A stretch of DNA of 64,000 nucleotides from Acanthaster planci (lineage: Eukaryota > Echinodermata > Asteroidea > Valvatida > Acanthasteridae), in NCBI RefSeq assembly GCF_001949145.1, contig NW_019091567.1, positions 207,559 through 271,558 of the forward strand. Direction: 5' to 3'. Made by a program: the position numbers and the translations under genes. Below, one piece after another: positions 16,801 through 28,800 of the stretch. A model generated the notes under the pieces. The model was not told where the DNA came from. It ran no database searches and was given only the letters and a program-made list of their open reading frames with translations. Every line of letters starts with the position of its first letter. The stretch's first letter is position 1.

Positions 16801-19800
16801 NNNNNNNNNNNNNNNNNNNNNNNNNNNNNNNNNNNNNNNNNNNNNNNNNNNNNNNNNNNNNNNNNNNNNNNNNNNNNNNNNNNNNNNNNNNNNNNNNNNN
16901 NNNNNNNNNNNNNNNNNNNNNNNNNNNNNNNNNNNNNNNNNNNNNNNNNNNNNNNNNNNNNNNNNNNNNNNNNNNNNNNNNNNNNNNNNNNNNNNNNNNN
17001 NNNNNNNNNNNNNNNNNNNNNNNNNNNNNNNNNNNNNNNNNNNNNNNNNNNNNNNNNNNNNNNNNNNNNNNNNNNNNNNNNNNNNNNNNNNNNNNNNNNN
17101 NNNNNNNNNNNNNNNNNNNNNNNNNNNNNNNNNNNNNNNNNNNNNNNNNNNNNNNNNNNNNNNNNNNNNNNNNNNNNNNNNNNNNNNNNNNNNNNNNNNN
17201 NNNNNNNNNNNNNNNNNNNNNNNNNNNNNNNNNNNNNNNNNNNNAGCATGTCATACGCAAACTTCACCCTTTGTGCGAATTACGTGTGCACCCAAGGTTG
17301 AAACTTGTGCGGCCAAAGTTTAAAGCTTTCGCACTCACAGTTAAACTTGCGCACGCAAAGTTGAAGCTTGCACCAGGAAGAAGATAGCGCGTGACAGGCC
17401 CCAAAATAATTGTCACTGGCTACCGGCCGTAAAAAGATATGCTATTTGTTGTCGTCGGGGCACCTGTGAACCCGTAGTCACATTGCGTGGTCCGGTAACA
17501 TGATGCGTATTCATGCACTGTTTGTTGATCTCAAACTTGACTAACAAGACACCATTCCGTGATAGCGTTTTTGGCACAACGTGCCGCCGTGAGCCTTTGC
17601 CTTGGTGGGGCATAAATCATTGATGTCATGATTTCCAGAAAGTCTTTTCCGGCTATCATGGCTGGCAATTCGGCAATCATACATTAAGCATTGAACTACC
17701 ACACGGAATGTGTTGGTGTCAAAACGGGAAGCAAAAAAGATGTCGTTGTGTGTGTTTTTTGCTCGAAAAACCCAGCGTCAGCGATAAGGCAGGAACAACA
17801 TCTGCCTTCGTTGAACACGTGTGCTGCCATCACCCTGTGAAGTACATACATGTACCAGGCTACTCGTAGGAATGATCGTTCAGTCCGCGTGTTTGTTTAA
17901 ATTTTTAAAGAATCTAAATTTAAGGCTTAAATGTTCAAACAATCAAAAACTGTTTCGTGTTTGATTTTTAATGGAAGGCGATGCCATGTTTGCATTACAG
18001 TCCCAAGTTTGAAATGAAAATGAATTGGTTTAATTTTATCATTTTAAAATGAATTGATCTGAAATGGATAAAATTATGAAGTGTCGTTATTTTTCGTTCT
18101 TAATTTTTTTAGGCCCCATTATTTTTTATACTTGTTGCAAGTAAATTTTTGTCCTACTTCAAGATATTTTTGTTTTTCAAACTCACCTGCTTGCCCAAAG
18201 TACATGTACTTTGCCTCCTTGTGAACCTTGTCATAACATTTAACACAGATGGATTACATGCCATACCAGGCACAAAGTGAAACTACCAAGTGTTTATGAA
18301 TAAGAAATAGAATTGTTGGTAAGGAATTTTTGTGTCAATTTTATCGCATCTTTAGTTTGCATTGATTGCATGCAGTATGCATGTCGTGACATTCAGAGCA
18401 GGTAAAAAAGTAAACACTATTGAAGAATTCAAACTACAAAGTAACAACAAAAAACAATGCAAAATCCAGGACAATTCTGTCAAACTAGCGCATACATGTT
18501 GTTCTGTGGTTTATCTTCACAGTTTTATGTCAATGTACAGAGATAGTTTCTATTCATTTATTTACATATGTGGTCTTGGTCTCGGATGGCTGGTCTTGGT
18601 CTCAGACGGCTGGCCTTGGTCTCAGTCTGGATCTCGGGTTACTTTTTCTGGCCTGGTCTTGGTCTGTTGGTCTCGGTCTTGGTCTCTTGGACTGCCTGGT
18701 CTTGACTACAGCACTGCCCACCATGAGCACTTCAGAATCAATTTGGAATAAATATCATTGAATTGTTCTGCTGTGTCAAACAGCACACACCAATGACAAT
18801 AACTGATCTGTTTCAAGCAGTTCAAATGAAGTTTGGTTATACTTGTAAATCCTTATGCATAAATATTGAGGCTTTAATATAGATAAACTTGTGCATAATG
18901 GTCCCTTCTGTGCAATAGCATTAACATGCTACCTACAGTCCTACACTAATGCGCTCATCATAAGCTGCACCCTTGTTTGACCTTGGTACCCGGGTAGTCC
19001 CTGATTAATTTTTCACAATTGCTGAAATATTCACAGTGAGCTCTGTTACCTTACCAGATACAAGTAGTTCCGGCATATTAGAATATCACACGTTATAAAC
19101 ACAGCATGCATAGTGCACCCACCCGTGGATTTAAAAAAAAAAACCCAATTGGACCAGTGTGCAAATTTTGCTGGTTGCCAGCCAAAACCTACGTGTATGG
19201 TGTTCTTCACTTGGTTCAGTCTAGTTCCCTACTTGTATTTTTGCTTATTCCTGGTCATTTTTGCCGATTGGCATTTTCTCCAACTAGTTTTTGGTATGGC
19301 TGTGATCTCCACCATGGCTCTCTTTTACTCCATTTCAAAACACACATGCTGCAGGATGCATACCGGCGTATCTGCATAAGGCCCAGTTTGAAAAACTTTG
19401 TTTTTCAAGATCTTTGGCCCCTCTGTAATACAGAACCCAACTTGGGAGTCTTTCTGTTCAGATGAAGTTTTCACAGCCTTGCAGAACCAGAGATTGAGTG
19501 GGTGCCAGGGTCGCAGCCGCGTTTTGTGAAAATTCCCCAATTTGCATAGTGTTATTCACTCAAGTAACCTTTGACCCTACAGGGTGGTCCCTTCAAACTG
19601 GAGTCTCCACATCTCAGCAGATTTAACCGCTCTTTGTGGCTGACATCGGTGATAGAGGTAGACAATGGCAAAGGTGTGTGGAACCTTGCAAGTTGGGAAC
19701 TTTTTCTCCAGGAACTTGTTCCTTATGAACCTTTTTCAGTTAAAATTACTGTCACTCCCACGTAACAATCATTTCTAAGAATCTTTGCTCCCTTAAAACC

Positions 19801-22800
19801 TCCTGCCCAAGTCCTAATTTCAGTATTGCTTGCTATTCAGTTAGAAATTGAAGCTCTTAACATTTACGGAAAAGCAGTAGTCAGTGTCACTGTAAACTGT
19901 CTTGCTTATGGACACATTTTCAAATACATTTGCTTGCCATTTTGGTGGGTTTAAATTCATGACCACATTGTGTAAATACATGGCTAGAAATTAGTGCTTT
20001 CTCAGACTTTCCTGAAATCGATTGCTGTGGTTGTAGGTGAGAGCTTCCAAAAAACCTTCAACGTCAGTATTGAAATCCGTGGGTTAAAGGAGGACGACAG
20101 TGTGAAGCCCATCAGTAACATTTTCTTCAACCACACCAGAACGTTGTCATGTGAAAAGGTCAGTGGAACTGCTCGCAAAACATTTACAGCCCAAACTTTG
20201 TTATATGGTGACATGATTTGTGTTCCGGATACCTAATACCTGACCAAAAGAAGGTTGGTACCCAGTTCCAAATTTTGTGGGGAAGGGGGGAACTTTACAA
20301 GACCTAGGGTGGAATCTTAATTGTTTATTTGCAAATCATTGGCCTTGATTTCTTTACGCTGATGCCTTGTGGTCCTTTGAAATCATTTTTCTGAAAGTCA
20401 TATGCTTCATACTCGTGAAATGGCCGGGTTTCCAAGACAGGTAGGCCAAAATTCTGACTTTTCCAAATGACACACACTAACCAAATGCTCTGGCTGGGAT
20501 GTAATAAAATATGAGCGTTTTCAACTGAATGAGCACAACAAACCCTGAGATGGTTTGAGTTGAAACTCATACTGGATATCATGTGTTTACATGCATACTA
20601 AGTTTCAACAAGATTGGTCATGGGGCAGCAGAGACGAGGTACATGTAACACAAAACACATCCAGTCTTTTTTAGAGTAACTCCTTTGCAAAATCGGGGGG
20701 GGGGGAGAGAAATTGTAAACACTTTGCATCTTCTTATTGTTGACAAACAGAGAAACTAGGGCAACACTCGGGTGTCGTTAGTCCTTGATGCCTAGTACCA
20801 ACATCAAGCCCTGGCAGATTTGTAAAATGGCTCTTTCGCAACCCATAGGCCTCTATCTCGGGGCAGCCATCTTGCTTTTCTGCCATTCAGAACAATCTAA
20901 CCAAACTGAGGCCAGAAGGAAAAACAGTCTGTTCCCTCTTATCAATATGTGAAGTTGTATGAATGTTACTTGAAGGGGATACAGGGAATGAGACAAAAGT
21001 GGCGCATCACGATAAAGGTCTTTGCCAGATGGGAAGGCGAGTCGCCCCGGGTAAATCTTCATTTGGCTGAAAAGCAAAACGCTCCGCTTTTTTCTCTCTC
21101 TGCCTTACATATGGAGCCTACAATTCTGTTGATAGTTTCCTCCAATCTTATCGGCTTCTTTCAGGGGGAACTTTGCGAAGAATTGCTGCTGCTTCACGTC
21201 AGCCCCGTAAAGTACTATTCCTACGTGATCACCGTCTACTTCCAGGGGCTGGAGAACGCAAAGGTCACAGAGGTCAGCTTCAAGGTAAGCCCCCTTGCTC
21301 AGCCAGTTACAGCTGTTTAATTCATTTACTTCTAACTTTGTTAGGGACATGGCAGTAGGTTGTACCTGTTCACTTCTGAAGTATGCAGTTAGCTTTACGT
21401 CTCTTAGATATGAGTTGACATGTAAGTCCAGTGTTTCCGTTATAATCCATACATATATGTAGACCTTCATATGATTTATAACTCGATTTATAATTCGATT
21501 TATAACTCGATATGTAAATTTAAAGTTTTATGAGTAAAAAAAGGTGTGCGCTCAACTTTTAACTGAACACACGCCTTATAATGTGGCATTATTGAATTAT
21601 CATTCAAATGTTAAAGGGGCCATTTCTTTCACCTTGTAACTAGTAAAGCTTAACATTTACTAGACAAAAACTGCATCGTTGTTGAAAAGTCTTAAGTATC
21701 AAGTCAAGTCTCTGATTGGGATGCGCTTTCTCTCCTGACAGTTCCGTACGTACAATCCCTCCTTTTGTGAGATGGAGATCTGGTTCCGGTTCGTATTCCT
21801 GGTCCTGTCCTTCATCATCACGGTAGGCTCATTAAATGACTGCCTAAAGTTACCTTTGAGCCCCAAACCCCAAGATTTCAGAGACAATCCGCTCTGAGCG
21901 GGAACAACAGAGGGTGTGGTTTTAAATGAAATTGACAGTCCTTTGGTATAAACTCACCGCATAGATGTGCAAGTTGATGCGTGTTTGACGTGGAGCACGC
22001 CGAGCACACGCTACAAATTTATTGTGGACTATACAGTCTATGCATGCACCCCAAACACGTGCAAGAACCCGGTTGGAAAACTCAGTAACAGTCTGTCTGT
22101 CTTTTGCTGGTGGGAGTCCATTTCAGCTAAGGGCGGATCCAGTCAAACCTCATAAGAGGTTTTCAGACTTTGCAGATTATCTTGTCATAACAGGCACCTT
22201 GTATTATCAGGAATGAAAACAATGAAGAACAAAGGATTTTGATCTGAAAATTTATGTGTTATAAGCAAAAGATTGCATTAACATTGCTCTTACAAACAAG
22301 GTTTGACTGAACATAGAATCTTAATAATATAGCACGGTACAGGTTAAATAACTACCGCATGAAGTGTTGAGTGATATTAAACTTACCAAGGAAAAGTCAG
22401 TTGGGGACTGTTTCAAGTGGGCGCTTCGTGCCTCTTCAGAGAGGATACTCGTGCATTCCAGTTAGAGGTGGTTGTACATGCTCTGCCCCACACAAGCTTG
22501 TTGTTTGTGCATGAACCTAAATGTACAGACCGTATTTTGCCCCTCGGGGATGTCAGTGTTTTGTTTTTAACAAAGTTCCCATATCGCGTCTCCCATTTTA
22601 AAAATGTACATTAGCTGCATAGTTCCACAGTGTCCAGATGCATGTACTTTGGGAAAATGTACATTGTCCTCAAGGCACAGATTTCGCCAGAAGTGAGTCA
22701 GTTGGTGGTGTCTTGTTTTTCATTGACAGTGTATGTTCGCCCACTCCTTGAGGAAGTTTTCCATGCGGGACTGGTCTATTGAACAGAAGTGGTTGTCCGT

Positions 22801-25800
22801 CTTACTACCTTTTCTTCTTCTATACAACGGTAAGCTTTTCGAAGTAACACACAAAACACGGAAAGCCTCCCCCTCCCCAAAAAAGCGCAAAGTCAACGTT
22901 GCTGAAAAATCACACAACACCTCACGGAAATTCAACAGATAACCATCTGAGTCGTGCTGCAAAAGTCTTGCACCTGGAATGATGGTACGTTCAAGATAAC
23001 AGAGATTTGGTTAGATTTTCAAACGATCACCTATTTGGCAAAATGACTCGTTTGAAATACTGCATCCATTAATGGGTGCCTACGTCATTGACTGCACACA
23101 TTCATTAATCAAGCATGCAGGAATGGCCTTTTGGTCCGTGGGGTTTTTAAATTGAAGCTTTGTTTTCATTGTTTTTTTCACATTGTGAACATAAAAAGTG
23201 AGAGAGGTCCGTGGAATTAAAACCCCCAAATCTGTTGAATTTGTAAAATTGCAGCAAAAGCAAATGTTATCGGCATGTACTAAATTTTGATAATGTTACA
23301 TATCGACGCCAGAGAGCTGACAAATAGGCCAATGTACTGATCAGATCGCACTTTGTTTACATTTGCACTTTCTGATGGGGCCAGCGGGGGCCCATGGTCT
23401 GCTGAGCACCATAGGAAAGCACACACATGAACAAAGTGTTGCATCATGGATTTACGCCTTCGTTCGCAGATCCGATCTTCCCTCTCAATTTCTTGGTGGA
23501 TTCCTGGGTGACGATCATCCTTGACAACATCTTCCAGACAACGTTTCTCTGTGCCCTCCTGCTCTTCTGGCTCTGTGCCTACCACGGCATCAGAAAGGTA
23601 CGGCCAGACATTTTTCTCAACATTTTTCTTTTACTCGCTCTTAATTCTCTTGTGTTGGTGCCAAAGCTAAATTTGAACTGGGAACCAGTTGCACATTATA
23701 TGCAGCACATGAGATTTTGGTTGGTAATCTGTTTTTCGTTTGGCAGGTGTTTTTCGCACTCGATACATTTGATTGCTTGCCGTATGTATTTTTCACACAT
23801 TTTTAATATCATACACGTATTTGTGTATAAAGCCGGGCTGGTTTTGAGGTTTTGCTACATGAGAAGTGCCAAGCTTTTGTTCTTCATGTACATCATATCA
23901 CCAATATCAGAATGGGCGCATAAATTCCTTTGACATGTTCAATATTGCCTCGGTCTCTTCCCAAGTAGTCCACGATCAGCCTGTTCAAAATTCTAAATTT
24001 GTCCCAATTTTCATATTGAGGAAACACCAAATGTGTCAACTAACTTGCTTCTAAACTTAGCAGATTCCCACTGCACATTATTGCTTTCTTTATTTAAACC
24101 CTAATTTAGTACACCAGATGGAGTTTGAATTTCATTAAATCTTGTTGGATTGAGCATGGCCAGGGTTAATTCTGCTGACAAAATTGTGATGCCTTCAGCT
24201 GTTGACTTTGTGAAATGAGATAATACAGATAAAGCCGTGAAGTATGCAGCCATAACCCGTCTTTCAAATTTATCCAACTCGCCACTACAGTGGAAACAAA
24301 TTAACAGAAAGTGGCAAACTGTTTTTTTAAATTTCGTTTGTAAATCAAGCCTCAAGGGGTTCATTCATATTCTAAATCAGCATGATTCTAAAACCAGACG
24401 CTGCAACATATGTTGAACATACCCAGTACGTAACGTACGTACGGAGTACGTAAATTTGATGGTATAGTCCAGACATGCACACTTTGTTTACCAAGAAGCC
24501 AATGAAGCATAACACTAAAAATAATGAACCGGGGTGTATTATTCAACCCCCCCTCCCCTGTGGATGGCTAAAAATAACCACGTAGGCTCCCCCAAGGTTA
24601 CAAGCTTGTAATTACACCATGAATAAGTAATGACTAGACTCCGGTTGAGTGTGATATTGTGTCTTTTTTTCCACCAGATGCCTGTGAGGTTTTCTCTGTG
24701 TCCTTTTGTTTTTCCACTTCGCTTTTTTCTTTTTCAAGGCTGCCAACAAAATCAGAAAATACTTTCATTTGAAAATTACTTGAATTGATTTGGTAGAAAG
24801 AAATCCTTGTATTTCTCGTCAGCCGTAATGCTTGGTCATGGTTATGACTACAGTGTCTGATTTTATCCAATTTTCCAAATTCAAATACCTTGCAACGATA
24901 TTTGCATTATCATTGAGAAGAAAATTCAGATCAAATCTGCAATGCCAATCGCATGGTTTACTTTTTATAACAAGCAGGATGTAAGTTAGAATTACACGAC
25001 CCGGTTATTTTATTTTCTAGAGTGCTGTTTTCTCTTTTCAATTGCCAGTGCTTATGATATGCTGACTGTTTGCAGTTTGTTTTCTTTTGTTTTTTGCCGA
25101 TAACAGTTTGTCCACATTTACCTCGGCAATTCACTGTGCTCGGCTGAAGAATTCACTCGTGTTTATTTCTGAATGTGACCCTTTTTTTTTTTTTCAAGGA
25201 TTATGCAGTTAGCCCTTTTCGCTTTTGGAAATTCATGGTATGTTTGTTTGCAGCTTCACATATCACATAGCCACGCGATGTCATTGCATGCCTAGTACCT
25301 GTAGTCTGTCTGCCGTGATTTTCAATTGACCCTGAAATTTGTGCGGTCAATTGATTATTCTTTTTCTGCACACTTTGATTCGGAAGCAGATTTGCTGGTA
25401 ATTCACCGTAAGCAACTTCAAATGTTGACATGGACAAGTCGGTAGTGACTTGAAGAGATCAGGCCCAAATCCTTCAATGTGCCGGGTAATTTAACTTTGT
25501 GGTTGAATGGTCTGTGAGACTTAATGGCACCGTTTATTGATACCGCAGGAAATAATGCTGGCAAAACAGCTCTGGACTGGCAAACCACCCACTGTCAGCA
25601 ATATTTAAACAGTGACAATAAGTGTACTTAAATTGATCTAGGGTTGTTACATAAATGCTTTAGAAGTGTGATATGTGAAATCTCGGTGAGTTCTGAGTCT
25701 ATTATCCTACAGTGAACGTAAATGTGAAACAATTTTGGCTCTTTAACCCTAACCCTCCTCAGTCCTCCAACAGGTGAAGGATTGAGGAGGGTTAGGGTTA

Positions 25801-28800
25801 ACAGTCTTGCTTGTCTGTACGATATCCCAAAGTATGCGCATTTTCAAACGTCAGACTCGAGAGATATCAGCAGCCATTTTCTGTAGCAGTCGAAAGCCAC
25901 CGCAATGCCCAGTCACTCCCTGTAGAGCACCATGTCATTATCCATACCAAAAACTCAGCTTGTAAATGTCAGGGACGTGATATGCTCCGTTACACCTGTG
26001 TATTAGAGGTAGATGCTTTAGTGTAGCACGCTGCTTGTACCAGCTTGTGAAGATGTCTGGATGAGATTTGAAAAAGAAATGTGAATCCTTCTTGTTGATT
26101 TGCCCGCATCCTCTGCACCGTTTTCCCCACTGTTTTGTGCACATCCTCTCAAATGCAGCTCTCCTTTGTGTCTGTGCTCAAAGTGTGCGCGGTTTTTTGT
26201 GTGTGCTGTGCTTCCATTTGCAAACGTGTAGTACTTGCACAGACTTTTCAATTTCTTGTCAAACTGTTCAATACGGCCGTTTCACAATAGTGCACCACCA
26301 AGAGTTTGCAATGCGTTGGCCAATCACAATGCCCGAAATTTGTCGACCCAATGCGCGTTTGGAAAGGGTCGACAAATTTCGCGCATTGTGATTGGCCAAC
26401 GCGTGGCAAACTCTTGGTGGCGCACTAATGTGAATCGCCCGTATTGCGATTTGCCAAAAGGTGTTCTGAATGAAGAGCAAACTTAGTCATGACAGTCCAT
26501 GAGTGGGAAACACGAGTGACAAAATCCCTTGTTGTCAGCCCGTTGGAATGGAAGTGAGACGATTCCCTCGATTTATTTTGGATTTAGAATATAATCTAAA
26601 ACGGTCATTTGTGAGTGAGGCCCGTGACACAACCAAAAGAAAGTCATAATGAGTCCAATTGGTGTTCTGGCACCAAGACACCCACAGCAGTGACAAATAG
26701 GAAGTGAAAGATTAGAACATACAATGTACCAAACCTGCCAATCTCACAAAATGAGCCGTAAGGCCATTTTTCCTCCAGTGATTCTGTTTAGTCGGAATTG
26801 GAACATTCAAAACTTAGCTCTTTGTGTTGATGCATCTTAAAATGGACATCATGGGGGTAATGTTAAGGATTCCTTTTCATGTATGCCATGCAAGATTCAT
26901 GCAGCGTTGCCTTTGAGGCTCAGTAGACACTGCATAGAATCCTGGATGTGGCACGGTTAAGGTGAATTTATAATGAAAGCCGTTTAATTAGTGGCCGTTA
27001 ACTCAAAAGTGACTCTAGGGTTAGGGTGCCTAGAAGTACAGGGTTCCTAAGTTGATGGAAAATCCTGAGAAATAATGGGGAAAAAAGTGTCCCAGAAAGT
27101 CTGAGGAAAGTCATAGAATTTCAGTTTTCATGTTTCTGTGGGAATCTGAAGTAGTTTTCCATTATGCCATGGTGGGGTGGGGGTGCTTTTGTCACCAAGA
27201 GAAACGAAAAATAAAAGAGGGAGGTGAAAAAAAGAAAACGAAACCAAGGAGAAAGAGGATGGAAATCACAAATTTGCTTGAAAATAACCTCGGAACTGTC
27301 CCTCTTCCACTGATGATTGTTTGTCAGTTTGCAGTAAGGGCTGTGCCCTGTTTTTCCCCCCGCAAAAGAAGTCTGTCTGGCGATGCTCGTTCTTGGTGTC
27401 CCAATTTGACTCGATTCCTGTCTAATTCCATTGGCACGCAGAGCGATAGGAAGTGGCTGTACTTCTACCTACCCAAGCTAATCCTGGTGGGTGTCATTTG
27501 GGTGGCGGCCGTGGTCCTGGCCTGCTGGTCACAGTACCGCACCCTCTATGACCCCACCTTCAACTACAAAGTGGACGGCGGCAACTTCCTGGTGAGTTTA
27601 GCGAGGTGTCGGCCCACTGGGTGTTCAGAAACCCTTTTGACGCCCTGTAGGTCTTTTCTGAGGCTATGCCTCGTTATGAAAATACGTACGAGAGAAGTAC
27701 ATGTGCATGTGTAAGTGCAAAATTTTAGCAGCTGGGAGGCCCTTTTTTCAACTCAAGGCATGTTTAGATACTTAGGCTGTATAGGTGCTAGGTCTAGGTC
27801 TTTTCTCCATTGAAAATATGCGGAGATGCACTGACAGTAGACACGGCAATAGCTCTTGTAGCCTGTTTTTGGATAGGGCCTCAATTTGGACCAGTTAGGG
27901 GAATGGCAGGATTTTTCCCACATGCCACCCAAGGCAGATGATGTGTGACCTTTGTTTTTCACGCTCGATGAGGACTCAGTCAAGTCAGGGCTGCCGTATA
28001 TGTCTTAAAAACCCACTTCTGATCTCGTTGATGAGACCAAACAAAATTAACTCGTCAACTTCCAGAGTCTTACCCAAATGAGTTTGCACAGGTTCACTCT
28101 TTTACTCAAACAATCTGGCCTTTTGTGATTTCTAATCGGGTTGAGCTTTTCCAATACTAACAGTGCCATCATTAGTCTCTTCTCCAGTCCATTATCTCAG
28201 AGTTTATTGCCATGATTCGATTTAAACGAGTCTCGTTTTCTGTCATATTTCTTTTCGATACAGGGCCTTGTCATTTTCTTCTTGTGTGTTGGGAGCCTGT
28301 ACCTTCTTTACCTTGTGTTCCTTATCATCAGAGCCTTCACCGAGCTGAAGTCACTCCCTTACATGAGTGAGTTATTATGCCTTTAAGAAAAAAAAAACCA
28401 ACCCAGACATTATGAAGAAGGGGACTTGACTGTCACCTCAAACGCCCTGATTGGAAGTCAACAGATTGTCAGGACGAGTATAATTAGGAAAAAAAAGTTA
28501 CGCTTAAGTGGGTAATTTACTTCTCTTTCAACTGGGAGGTCCCTTGTTCGAATCCCAGGAATCGTAAGGACTTTCCCATCAAAGTTTTCAGAGAATTCGG
28601 GTCACTGCCCTGCATAATAATTATAGTCGACTATTCGGAGTGGCACGAAGGTGCCACTCGGTGTCTCGCCTGACTTTAAAAACTCAAAGGTCCTTTGTTT
28701 GGAAATCATTATGACTGTTCCTCATCAGAACTTGAAGGCCCTCCTAGATGGTACACTTGGCCTTCAAGTCAGAGGTCGTTGGTTCCAATCCAAGGAATCA

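Larger units (their letters stand above)
23598..27441 (+). other. TMEM181 intron 9
   Basis: This 3.8-kb intron has a GTACGG donor and a CGCAG acceptor. I see no hidden exon. It holds a GTACGTAC-type palindromic patch (24425-24452), the telomere-repeat-ended hairpin at 25743-25801 and palindromic MITE copy 2 at 26269-26446. Confidence 0.6.

Noticed and set aside
16317-17323. Long open frames of about 300 codons on both strands
   Set aside because: They consist almost entirely of undetermined bases (the N run at 16363-17244) and carry no sequence information.
23427-23933. 168-codon + strand frame around TMEM181 exon 9
   Set aside because: Only 23470-23597 matches TMEM181. The rest is intron read-through after a good GTACGG donor.
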